A stretch of DNA of 64,000 bases from Granulicella sp. L46. Lineage in GTDB: Bacteria; Acidobacteriota; Terriglobia; Terriglobales; Acidobacteriaceae. Position 1 is the first letter of the stretch; each line of letters starts with the position of its first letter. The translations under genes were made by a program, and so were the position numbers. This document shows, one piece after another, positions 57,223 through 64,000 of the stretch. The stretch is from contig NZ_LMUT01000016.1 of assembly GCF_009765785.1 (NCBI RefSeq), forward strand, positions 284,357-348,356. The letters are read 5' to 3'. The notes beneath the pieces were generated by a model. It was not told the DNA's origin, did no database searches, and worked only from the letters and a program-made list of their open reading frames with translations.

Positions 57223-58416
57223 TCAGTTAGCGCGATTCCTTCGTGAAGTATCTTCCGATACCGGGGGAAATACCGGGGACTCTGTTTGAATTGGTGCGCT
57301 GCTGATACTATCGACCGCACCCCTCAGCTCGTTTAAAGTGAAGTGGCCATAGCGGGCCGCCATACGAACCATTGTCGCGGTGCTCCAGCCGGCGATCTTT
57401 GCAACTTTGGCGATGGGTATTCCCGCGTTCAGCATCCGCGAGACCGCTGTGTGTCGCAAATCATGGAAGCGGCATGGCAATGGATCAATCGCCCCTTTCG
57501 AGTCCACGTCACCTTTCAGGATCCGCGCTGCTCTAAGCTTCGCCGCCTCCCATGCTTCTTTGATACTGCCGATGGGCTTCGTGGGGTCACAGTTGTACAC
57601 CTTTGCGGAGAACAGGTCACCAGCAGCGCCATAACGCTCCGTGGGAAAGACGTAGTGCTCAGGTTCCCGCGCAGGGAAGTGAGTTGCCCAGAAGCCCAGA
57701 GCGGCCATTGCTCGCTGGTTAAGAGGGACGATGCGGCCTGTACCGGACATCGTCTTATCTTTTCCCCAGCGTAGGCAGCGGTCCTCGAAGTCAACGCTCC
57801 CCCATTGCAGTGTCCGAATCACACCGAACCTTGCACCAGTCTCGATTGCTAGCGTCACAAAGGCAACGAGGGAGCGAGATCGTGACTTGCCGCACGCCTG
57901 CAGTAGGGCCGCTTCCTCGTCCGGTGTAATCGCTCTTCCCACGTCATCCCTGGTCGGAAGCATCTTCACGTCTGGCTGCAGCCTCGCCCATTGGCCGGAG
58001 CGCTTCAAGACAGCCCGGAGGGTGCCTAACTCGAGATTGACAGTTTTGGGTGAAGCTCCTCCATCCATGCGCTTAAGCTGATACTTAGCCACATCGCGCG
58101 GTTCAATGTCACATACGAGCTTTCGGCCAAACTCCGGGAGCAGATGCGCGAGGTTCGCCTTTTCGATCATCACCGATCTCGGTGCCAGTGTTGCCTTCTT
58201 CAGGTCCAGCCATGCCTCCGCTGCGACGGAAAACAAGCGGGGCTGTTGCTGCCTGCGAATGCCAGCCGTGCCCTCTTCCAAGTCGCGCCGCCGCTTGGCT
58301 TCGACCTTTTGTGCGAGCGTTTTGGAAGCGGTTCCCGTGCTCTCGCGAATTCGCTGTGCATGAAAAACGAAGTCCATCGTCCAAACTCTGCTGCCTTTGT
58401 AGCGAAATACTGCCAT
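57223..58416 (-). CDS. Tyrosine recombinase/phage integrase
   Basis: The protein is 397 residues. An N-terminal arm-binding part and SAM-like core-binding domain are followed by the catalytic domain. Catalytic residues seen: Arg in ETGARFGVIRTLQW, HDLRH with the His-x2-Arg pair in RFHDLRHTAVSRML and the nucleophile Tyr in MAARYGHF. GWSTATMV between them is typical. AAGGA precedes the ATG. It lies against tRNA-Asn with its 3' end ten bases away. It shares a transcript with the upstream zinc-motif gene. Confidence 0.93.
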   Translation of the reverse strand: MAVFRYKGSRVWTMDFVFHAQRIRESTGTASKTLAQKVEAKRRRDLEEGTAGIRRQQQPRLFSVAAEAWLDLKKATLAPRSVMIEKANLAHLLPEFGRKLVCDIEPRDVAKYQLKRMDGGASPKTVNLELGTLRAVLKRSGQWARLQPDVKMLPTRDDVGRAITPDEEAALLQACGKSRSRSLVAFVTLAIETGARFGVIRTLQWGSVDFEDRCLRWGKDKTMSGTGRIVPLNQRAMAALGFWATHFPAREPEHYVFPTERYGAAGDLFSAKVYNCDPTKPIGSIKEAWEAAKLRAARILKGDVDSKGAIDPLPCRFHDLRHTAVSRMLNAGIPIAKVAKIAGWSTATMVRMAARYGHFTLNELRGAVDSISSAPIQTESPVFPPVSEDTSRRNRAN

Positions 58417-58418
58417 AA

Positions 58419-59354
58419 CTATTTCCTTTCTGTGCTCTTTTTGCGCCTTTGAGCATTAATTCCGGATTTGCTTTTAGTCCAATACCGCTGATTCCTAAGT
58501 GCTCTCTGGCAAGACGGCTTGCAGCCACGCGTACCGCGCTTGAACACAGAAAAATGACCACCACAATTAAGGCAAGTGCCGATCGCTCTATGAGCGAGGT
58601 AATCCAAGCGAAGTTGAAAGTAGAGCGCATCCCGGATGCCTGTGAAATCCACGTGTGGCAATTCGACAGCCTCTCCGTTGAATGCGAAGAGTCGAGGCGC
58701 ATGCTGATTGAATTTCAAGCAGAGGGTGAGATGCGCCATCGGAACTAGATCCGCAGCTTTGACTGACTTCGGGCTGATCCCCGCTATGGCCGACAACGCA
58801 AGGATCTCTTGGTCGAAAGTCTCAACGTCCGTTGTGTTCAGCAGATCGCGCAACACGTCGAGGTCGGCGAGTCCGTTTCGGTTCACCTGTTGAACGATCT
58901 GAACCATTGTTCGAAATATTCCTTGCTCACGCCGGAGACTGCCCAAATCTTCGCGCACCTTAACCTCCCAGGCTGAAGAAGCATCAATTCCCAACAACCT
59001 GCCAGATACCGGACCAAATTCCGTTACGAACGCAATGAGCTTCTCGTCATCCGTGGCGTCGGCAAATTCGTATATGCTCGCGATCTCATCAGGCCGTCCC
59101 AGATGTCTCAGGCGGTACCCGCGAAGTCCCTGCAGGATGTCTAACTTTGAACGAAGCTTCGGAGGAACCTGATCCGCTCGTAACGGGTCGGGAGTGTGCC
59201 CCCAACCAGTAATGAACAGAGCATCCTTTCTGCGCTCCACTTCTATGCGTTGTGCCCAAATCGGGACGATGGCTTTGTGCATTCCTGGTTTCACTATCCC
59301 CTCGATCGCAAGACGCTTACTGTTGCGCAAGACGCTTGTAGATTGATCTAACAT
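58419..59354 (-). CDS. Unassigned protein with C-terminal zinc-finger-like motif, upstream of integrase
   Basis: The protein has 311 residues from ATG 59354; a TTG at 59399 is also open. I do not recognise the N-terminal 230 residues, which are mostly helical. The end carries CX2CX12CX3C in CLNCGGHFSVFKRG and RGCKPSCQRALRN. This recalls the CGNR zinc finger of ABATE-type proteins, which are probable transcription regulators. It ends two bases before the integrase start and is divergent from the excisionase gene, so it could regulate the switch between integration and excision. Confidence 0.65.
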   Translation of the reverse strand: MLDQSTSVLRNSKRLAIEGIVKPGMHKAIVPIWAQRIEVERRKDALFITGWGHTPDPLRADQVPPKLRSKLDILQGLRGYRLRHLGRPDEIASIYEFADATDDEKLIAFVTEFGPVSGRLLGIDASSAWEVKVREDLGSLRREQGIFRTMVQIVQQVNRNGLADLDVLRDLLNTTDVETFDQEILALSAIAGISPKSVKAADLVPMAHLTLCLKFNQHAPRLFAFNGEAVELPHVDFTGIRDALYFQLRLDYLAHRAIGTCLNCGGHFSVFKRGTRGCKPSCQRALRNQRYWTKSKSGINAQRRKKSTERK

Positions 59355-59426
59355 CTTGCGATACAAAGGGAGTATGCCATGCGTGAACGCACTAGTCAAC
59401 GCAAGTTCGCATTAGGAGAAAATCTC

Positions 59427-59633
59427 ATGTCCGCACTCAAACCAAAAAGCAGACTGCTTTCCCTTCCTCAGGCCGCTGAGGAGCTGGGGATGAGCGTCAA
59501 CACAATCCGTGCTTGGATCTATCAACGAAAAATTACGTTCGTTAAAGTTGGCCGTTCTGTGCGAGTCAGCGAAGAGACAGTGCAGATGATCATCAAGGGT
59601 GGCACGGTTCCGGCACTTGTGGAGGGGCGGTAA
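59427..59633 (+). CDS. Excisionase/MerR-like HTH protein
   Basis: The 68-residue protein starts at 59427, with AGGAGA seven bases upstream. It is a winged-helix domain of the excisionase family: LLSLPQAAEELGMSVNTIRA followed by WIYQRKITFVKVGRSVRVS. It probably bends DNA at the attachment site or controls the downstream operon. Its stop overlaps the next start (TAATG at 59631-59635). An earlier ATG at 59379 lacks a ribosome site. Confidence 0.87.
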   Translation: MSALKPKSRLLSLPQAAEELGMSVNTIRAWIYQRKITFVKVGRSVRVSEETVQMIIKGGTVPALVEGR

Positions 59634-60127
59634 TGACGGCCGAGTCATTCACCGCTCTGCTGGGATCCCGGCGCAGCGGAAGTGGGAAGTGGCTAACGCG
59701 TTGCCCAGGCCACGAGGACCGATCCCCAAGTCTCTCCATCTGCGAAGGGCAGCGTGGCCGCGTTCTCCTGCATTGTTTCGCGGGCTGCCGAGTGGTCGAC
59801 ATTCTGTCGTGTATGGGGCTGTCCCGGAGTGACCTATTCGCGGGTTCCCCACCGTCACCCGAGCAGCTTGCGAAACTGCAAGTGGAACAGGTGCAGCTGC
59901 AACTCCTGAGACGTAAGGAGCGGGAATGGCTCGCGGAGCCGGCAACAAAAGAGCGAAACTTTGCCGCCGCTTCGTTGGCCTTGGCCGCGAAATTGGCCCT
60001 GGCGACAGAGGACAACGCGCTGACAATGGCCTACCACGAAGCGCTCGACAAGGCACGACGCTGGGAACTGGAAGGACAGCAAAGATCCCTACTTCTCAGA
60101 ACGATAAGAGAGCGTGTGACGGCATGA
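59633..60127 (+). CDS. CHC2-type zinc-finger (primase-like) protein
   Basis: This 164-residue protein carries a primase-type zinc finger: RCPGHEDRSPSLSI ... VLLHCFAGC, with Cys/His ligands in CX2H and CX4C form. The rest is helical, with no TOPRIM or primase catalytic motif. In phage satellites such proteins accompany a DUF3987 helicase-like partner, as here. It overlaps genes on both sides, so it belongs to one operon. It likely takes part in element replication by recognising DNA. Confidence 0.8.
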   Translation: MTAESFTALLGSRRSGSGKWLTRCPGHEDRSPSLSICEGQRGRVLLHCFAGCRVVDILSCMGLSRSDLFAGSPPSPEQLAKLQVEQVQLQLLRRKEREWLAEPATKERNFAAASLALAAKLALATEDNALTMAYHEALDKARRWELEGQQRSLLLRTIRERVTA

Positions 60128-61728
60128 GCAACGCCACATTTGAAGGTCTGTTCGAGGATCGAGACCGCCTTGGCGACATCAGGGCAGAGGACGTGGGGGA
60201 GAGGATAGCCCGCGAGCTGGGTTTGCCAACTGGTACCGGATTTGCACCTCCGTCGAATGATGGGTGGGCCGAACCAGAACGTCTCTTAGAGTCACTGCCT
60301 GAGGTGATGCAATTCGATCTGGATTTGATGCCACAGTCGATTCGCCCGCTCGTGAAGGACGTGGCGGAACGCATGCAGGTTCCGCGGGACTTCCCGGCTG
60401 TGGCAGCCCTTGCCACACTTGCAGGGGTAACAAACCGTCGGGCCATGATTCAACCAAAAAAGAACGACCATACGTGGCAGGTCGTGCCGAACCTCTGGGG
60501 CGGCATCGTAGCCCCGCCGGGGATGCTCAAGTCCCCAGTAATTTCGTGCATGACGCAACCGGCGCGGGCAATCGAGAGCGAATGGCGCGAAGTCTACGAA
60601 AAAGGCGGGAAGGACTACCGATCCGCGGTCGAATTTCAAGAGCTTGAGAATGCGGCGTGGAAGGAGCAGTACAAGCGGGCTGCGAAGAGCCCGGGCAACA
60701 GCGACCGACCCGCAAAGCTTGAAGCCGGGCTCACGCAGCCAGTGCTTCGCCGACTCATTACCAGCGATGCGACTTTTGAAAGTCTCCATTCCGTTCTATC
60801 TGAAAATCCAGCCGGGCTGTTCGTCATTCGAGATGAGTTGACCGGTTGGCTCGCCGGACTGGAGAGACAGGGAAGGGAGCAGGAACGAGCTTTTTTTTTA
60901 GAAGGTTGGAATGGCGATGCTGCTTTCACGATTGACCGGATAGGGCGTGGGAGCGTCCATGTCCCCCATGTTTGCATGTCGATGTTTGGCGGCATTCAGC
61001 CGGCTCGCTTGCGGAGCTATCTTGCCGATGCCCTGCTGGATGGACCGTCCAACGACGGCCTGATCCAACGCTTTCAGCTCATAGTGTGGCCAGACAAACC
61101 ATCAAAACTCGGATATATCGACCGGCTGCCGGATAACGACGCTATCGAGCGGGCTGCGCAGGTTTACCGCCGCATAGCGGCTATTGACCCAGCGAATCCG
61201 CTGCGGCTGCAATTTGACAACGAGGCTCAGACTCTATTTGAGCAATGGTTGACCGATCTGGAGATGCGCATCTCCGATGATGACGTCTCGCCGACCATGC
61301 AGGCACACCTTTCCAAGTATCGGAGCTTGATGCCGAGTGTCGCCTTATTGCTTGCGTTGGCGGATGGCGCAAGCGGAATCGTGGATCTTCATCACGCTCA
61401 GCAAGCCTGCGACTGGTGCGAGTATCTGGAAACTCACGCAAGGCGCATCTACTCATCGCAAGGAAGGCCGCAGCATCAAGCAGTGACTCTAAGTGTCAGA
61501 CTGGCAAAGGGCTGGAAGCGCGACGAAGGATTGTTCACACTGCGGGAGGTATACCGGAATGGATGGACAGGGCTTGATTCACCGGACGCGGCTCGAAAAG
61601 CTTTAAGTCTGCTCGAGGAGTACGGCTGGGTCCGCGCCGCCAAATCATGCGGCGACCGTTCAGCGGGGCGGCCGGCGGAAGTGTACATTCGCAATCCGCG
61701 AATTGAGGTGCGTCATGCAGGCCAGTAG
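60124..61728 (+). CDS. DUF3987-family replication protein
   Basis: This is a 534-residue protein from the ATG at 60124, which overlaps the previous stop. A DUF3987/YfjI-type core is recognisable in VPNLWGGIVAPPGMLKSPV (a degenerate P-loop region), LFVIRDELTGWLAGLERQGRE and MFGGIQPARLRSYL. A winged-helix-like C-terminus includes LFTLREVYRNGWTG. A run of nine T at 60891-60899 lies in the coding frame and encodes Phe-Phe-Leu. It probably drives replication of the integrated element. Confidence 0.83.
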   Translation: MSNATFEGLFEDRDRLGDIRAEDVGERIARELGLPTGTGFAPPSNDGWAEPERLLESLPEVMQFDLDLMPQSIRPLVKDVAERMQVPRDFPAVAALATLAGVTNRRAMIQPKKNDHTWQVVPNLWGGIVAPPGMLKSPVISCMTQPARAIESEWREVYEKGGKDYRSAVEFQELENAAWKEQYKRAAKSPGNSDRPAKLEAGLTQPVLRRLITSDATFESLHSVLSENPAGLFVIRDELTGWLAGLERQGREQERAFFLEGWNGDAAFTIDRIGRGSVHVPHVCMSMFGGIQPARLRSYLADALLDGPSNDGLIQRFQLIVWPDKPSKLGYIDRLPDNDAIERAAQVYRRIAAIDPANPLRLQFDNEAQTLFEQWLTDLEMRISDDDVSPTMQAHLSKYRSLMPSVALLLALADGASGIVDLHHAQQACDWCEYLETHARRIYSSQGRPQHQAVTLSVRLAKGWKRDEGLFTLREVYRNGWTGLDSPDAARKALSLLEEYGWVRAAKSCGDRSAGRPAEVYIRNPRIEVRHAGQ

Positions 61729-62203
61729 ACGCTGGAGAGATTGGATAGCGCCCGAAAAGACGCAGGAGAATCTCATATCCGAGCTGCCAAAACTGTCAGA
61801 ACCTAGTTCTGTCAGTTCTGTCAGTCCAGTACTTGGGTATTCTCAGACCGTGGCGCAGTTCGAACGGGCTTTGTCCCCATTGCATGAAATCTTCGATCCT
61901 TATGCTGCTCTTCCACCAAGCCCGGAGCAAGACCCCGCAGAGTGGCGCGAGCCGCTGGACAGATGGATAGCATCGCAATGCGTATGTCATTGGAGGCTGC
62001 ACGGCAACGTCGGCGGTTTACACGTCGCTTTTTCCGAATGGGAGGTTGAGCAGCACGAGCCTCCGTGTTCGCGAACCGTATTCGAGCGCCTGTTGCTGGA
62101 AAATGGTTGGAAAATGAACCCTACGCTTGCGTTGGTGTACGGCCTGTCACTTCGCACGTATGTATGTGGGGATGAGAACCTCTCAAAGCTTTTGTCGCGT
62201 TGA
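61715..62203 (+). CDS. Unassigned 162-residue protein
   Basis: The start at 61715 has GAGG six bases upstream and the reading frame overlaps the DUF3987 gene end. No family is recognised. A Ser/Val-rich stretch (SEPSSVSSVSP) is encoded by short TCTGTCAG-type repeats. The rest has Trp- and Cys-containing segments (WIASQCVCHWRLHG). Position in the replication operon suggests an accessory role. It ends 54 bases before the XRE gene. Confidence 0.6.
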   Translation: MQASRRWRDWIAPEKTQENLISELPKLSEPSSVSSVSPVLGYSQTVAQFERALSPLHEIFDPYAALPPSPEQDPAEWREPLDRWIASQCVCHWRLHGNVGGLHVAFSEWEVEQHEPPCSRTVFERLLLENGWKMNPTLALVYGLSLRTYVCGDENLSKLLSR

Positions 62204-62257
62204 TCAGTTTAGATCACCGTTCTCTTTAGGTGATTGGCTTGAAAATCGAGGAAGAAG

Positions 62258-62479
62258 ATGATGATTGAAGCAAAGCCTCAGGACAGGTCAGCCATCGCTG
62301 ACCGTTTCATTTCCGTACGGCGGAGGATGAGATTGTCACAGGCTCGCTTAGCGAGCTACATGGGTGTGTGCCGTCAGACCGTCTCTAAGGTTGAAAATCG
62401 CCGAGTGTTGATCCACACCACGACATGGTATCGATTTTGCGACTATGAACTCAGGGCGCATGAATTCAGAATTAGGTAG
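62258..62479 (+). CDS. XRE-family transcription regulator
   Basis: This 73-residue protein is nearly all HTH: RRRMRLSQARLASYMGVCRQ followed by TVSKVENRR. The start could be 62258 or the next ATG at 62261. GAGGAAGA lies just upstream. It is likely a repressor or activator of the mobile element. Confidence 0.8.
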   Translation: MMIEAKPQDRSAIADRFISVRRRMRLSQARLASYMGVCRQTVSKVENRRVLIHTTTWYRFCDYELRAHEFRIR

Positions 62480-62494
62480 TTATCGAGAGATTTC

Positions 62495-62584
62495 ATGCAG
62501 TATCGGCCGCGTGAGATGACTGGGCAGAAAGGCGACATGCCCGCATTCTTACTTCGTGACACCATTTCGTCGCAATCGAAATAA
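62495..62584 (+). CDS. Possible 29-residue micro-ORF
   Basis: An ATG at 62495 opens 29 codons ending TAA (MQYRPREMTGQKGDMPAFLL and nine more). Only a weak purine run precedes it, so this may be chance. Confidence 0.2.
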   Translation: MQYRPREMTGQKGDMPAFLLRDTISSQSK

Positions 62585-62675
62585 GGAGAACCGCGTTTCG
62601 AACGTCGGAGTATTTCGGCATGTGGTTTTCGAGTACCAGAGGCGAATTATAGAAGTCGACTAGGGCGTGTTCACG

Positions 62676-62850
62676 CTATCTGAGGGCTTCGACGATGAAG
62701 GCGAAGTTGAGGAAGCCGATGAACAGTATGTCGAGCTTCTCGAAGCGGGAGAAGATTCTGCGGAAGCCCTTGAGTCTCCGGAACAGCCGTTCGATCTCGT
62801 TGCGCTTCTTGTAGAGGGCGCGGGCGCTCCAAGGGGGGATAGGAAACAGA
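62676..62850 (-). pseudogene. IS5-type transposase, C-terminal remnant
   Basis: The frame reads IPPWSARALYKKRNEIERLF followed by RRLKGFRRIFSRFEKLDILF and FIGFLNFAFIVEALR. This is the end of an IS5-family DDE transposase, including the conserved YKKRNEIERLFxRLK region with the last catalytic Glu. Upstream of about 62850 the frame has no transposase-like sequence. GGGCGTGTTCACGC at 62664-62677 may be part of the original end repeat. The element is truncated and cannot move itself. Confidence 0.75.
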
Positions 62851-63179
62851 GCGCTCGGAAACTGCCCCCTCGACCTCCTAAACTCACTTTTGTGCAATCT
62901 GTAGAGGAGCGGCGGCTTCACAGCGCACCCCTTGAGAGGAGTTCGGGGGGGCCACAAGGGTGTTCGCGAGCGAACGTTGAGGAATGTTTGGCGTCGATGA
63001 AGGCACATGTGCCGAGACGGTTATGCGCGGCGATCGTCCGCCAAACCTTGTCCTCCAATCGAACAGCATTTACTAGCCAAGCTGCTGTTATGGCGCCCGG
63101 CTTGAAGTTACCCAAGTTGCTCTGCGCATCCCGTTCTTTGCTAATAATGAATGCGTTTCCCGTTTGATCGATCCATTGG
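62851..63179. other. Stretch with no recognised gene
   Basis: Several short overlapping frames occur here on both strands, but none shows a recognised motif, a ribosome site or length to support it. It may be scrambled transposon or element DNA between the IS5 remnant and the next gene. Confidence 0.5.
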
Positions 63180-63740
63180 TCATTCCAATTCGAGACTTTC
63201 CGAAAGCACAGTCTTCATGATTTCTTCTGACTCGTTTACATCCGATGGCTCGCCAATGAATGTAAAGGACCACGCAACATCCCCAGATAAGCAATCCAAG
63301 ACAATCGCGCCGCCCCCTTTGGGAAGCGCCATTCGAGCGCACATCACCCTGACTGGACTGCCATCTTTGAATTTGGTTTCAAAGTCACTCCTTTCCAAGA
63401 ACCCATTATGAATGTTATGAACTGATGACCATTTGGCTATGACGTGGTTCCGATCTCCGATTGAAGTAGTTTTTCTGCGAATCCATAGATTACCTCGCAT
63501 ACCCTTTAGAAGGGACGATGGCTTCTCCACCGTCAGCGGCGGCCCTGAGTGGCTGTAAACCCATCCCATTGGCAATCGCAAACTTATCCCCTGATACGTG
63601 ACGCTGGGCCGGATATACCAATATGCGAATCCTTGGAGAATGGGGTACGAGATAACAAGCGTCACCAGTACTACCATCATGATTGATGATGCAATCCAGA
63701 ATCTTTTGCCAAGCGGTCTGTGCCAGAAGGAGCTCATCAT
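63180..63740 (-). CDS. Membrane-anchored hypothetical protein
   Basis: A 186-residue protein with one N-terminal membrane segment (IASSIMMVVLVTLVISYPIL) and a hydrophilic remainder outside. No family is recognised. The C-terminal half has GGGAIVLDCLSGDVAWSFTF and an acidic end. It lies downstream of the partial gene on the same strand, 47 bases away, so the two may be co-expressed. AT-rich relative to the chromosome on the left, in keeping with the mobile element. Confidence 0.6.
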   Translation of the reverse strand: MMSSFWHRPLGKRFWIASSIMMVVLVTLVISYPILQGFAYWYIRPSVTYQGISLRLPMGWVYSHSGPPLTVEKPSSLLKGMRGNLWIRRKTTSIGDRNHVIAKWSSVHNIHNGFLERSDFETKFKDGSPVRVMCARMALPKGGGAIVLDCLSGDVAWSFTFIGEPSDVNESEEIMKTVLSESLELE

Positions 63741-63787
63741 TTACTCTCTTTGCCGTCTGATGGTAGTGATAAAAAACATAGGCGCGC

Positions 63788-64000
63788 TTATTGTTGGTCT
63801 GGTGCAGGTGGTGGCGGTGGCGGTGGCGGTGGTGGCGGTGGCGGTGGAGTTTGTGTCGAATCAGGCGGCGTAAGCGTTGGAGCAATTGGGGGGGACGTCA
63901 AGAGATCCTCGGCTTTCTTTGCTCCGTCCGTTATAGCTTTTTCGGTCGGAGTTGCCGTCTCTGGGACTAGTAAGCTTTGTAGATTATCGGCGATCGTCTC
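63788..64000 (-). CDS. C-terminal part of an unassigned protein with polyproline tail (runs off right edge)
   Basis: The last 70 codons of a minus-strand gene whose start is beyond the window. The visible part reads ETIADNLQSLLVPETATPTE, then a Lys/Ala-rich stretch and TPPDSTQT. It ends with 14 consecutive Pro and APDQQ. The polyproline block is encoded by a CCA/CCG repeat. No family call is possible. The stop TAA is at 63788-63790. Confidence 0.6.
   Translation of the reverse strand, partial: ETIADNLQSLLVPETATPTEKAITDGAKKAEDLLTSPPIAPTLTPPDSTQTPPPPPPPPPPPPPPAPDQQ
63806..63847 (+). repeat. GGT/GGC trinucleotide microrepeat
   Basis: About fourteen GGT/GGC triplets run in tandem on the plus strand; on the minus strand they encode the polyproline tail of the partial gene. 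It can slip in steps of three without breaking the frame. Confidence 0.8.

Noticed and set aside
59926-60123. Upstream extension of the DUF3987 frame
   Set aside because: It overlaps the CHC2 protein gene in another frame; the ATGA junction at 60124 gives a normal coupled start.
57223-64000. Anti-phage defence island
   Set aside because: No nuclease, reverse transcriptase, restriction or other defence domain could be recognised; only replication and integration functions are visible.

Overview
The window reads as chromosomal DNA of an Acidobacteriota soil bacterium, probably Acidobacteriaceae/Terriglobia. The case rests on a hopanoid gene block, a PEP-CTERM protein, an acidobacterial style of short hairpin repeats dispersed between genes, GC-rich codon use and family-level resemblance of the proteins. 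This assignment is inference; no 16S gene is present.

Left part (1-12450). A Tol-Pal operon on the minus strand (tolQ, tolR, a TonB/TolA-type protein, and the first 91 codons of tolB) is divergent from recN. A small metallothionein and a secreted S41 peptidase follow. Then comes a plus-strand isoprenoid/hopanoid run: ispH, squalene-hopene cyclase, hpnH, two small unassigned genes and hpnA. A phosphorylase of the HpnG type lies further on at 18834.

12508-26412. A metallo-beta-lactamase-fold protein with a degraded metal motif is followed by a glycan-utilisation group: a Tat-exported glycoamylase-like protein and two tandem GH39 paralogues behind a pair of LacI-type operator-like palindromes. 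Next are the HpnG-like protein, a GMC oxidoreductase, a zinc alcohol dehydrogenase, a methyltransferase and a large M14 peptidase.

26413-42757. A cytochrome oxidase operon (subunits II, I, III plus a 51-residue membrane protein) is served by ctaA at 39258. pdxT and pdxS are separated by an SDR gene and a YSC84-domain gene. ppk1, a fucose/arabinose-isomerase-like gene and a FucP-like transporter come next, then a secreted protein made of 11-residue His/Lys repeats, proC, a degenerate NtrC-like regulator and a bacilliredoxin.

42873-56940. murB, modABC, thrC-thrB, trxA, a CNNM/CBS protein, two oligopeptide-type ABC permeases on opposite strands, a PEP-CTERM protein, a phosphoesterase, a GDP-mannose 3,5-epimerase with a WecG/TagA-type glycosyltransferase (surface polysaccharide), a CAP-domain protein and a DUF302 protein.

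57138-64000. A tRNA-Asn gene with a clear promoter is followed by a tyrosine integrase and a coherent mobile module: excisionase-like HTH, CHC2 zinc-finger protein, DUF3987 protein, small accessory genes, an XRE regulator and an IS5-type transposase remnant. This is the left end of an integrated element whose far end lies outside the window. I see no clear anti-phage or otherwise wholly new multi-gene system. The most unusual items are the degenerate regulator and metallo-beta-lactamase homologue, the 11-residue repeat protein, the two extra genes inside the hopanoid operon and the integrase-linked zinc-motif protein.
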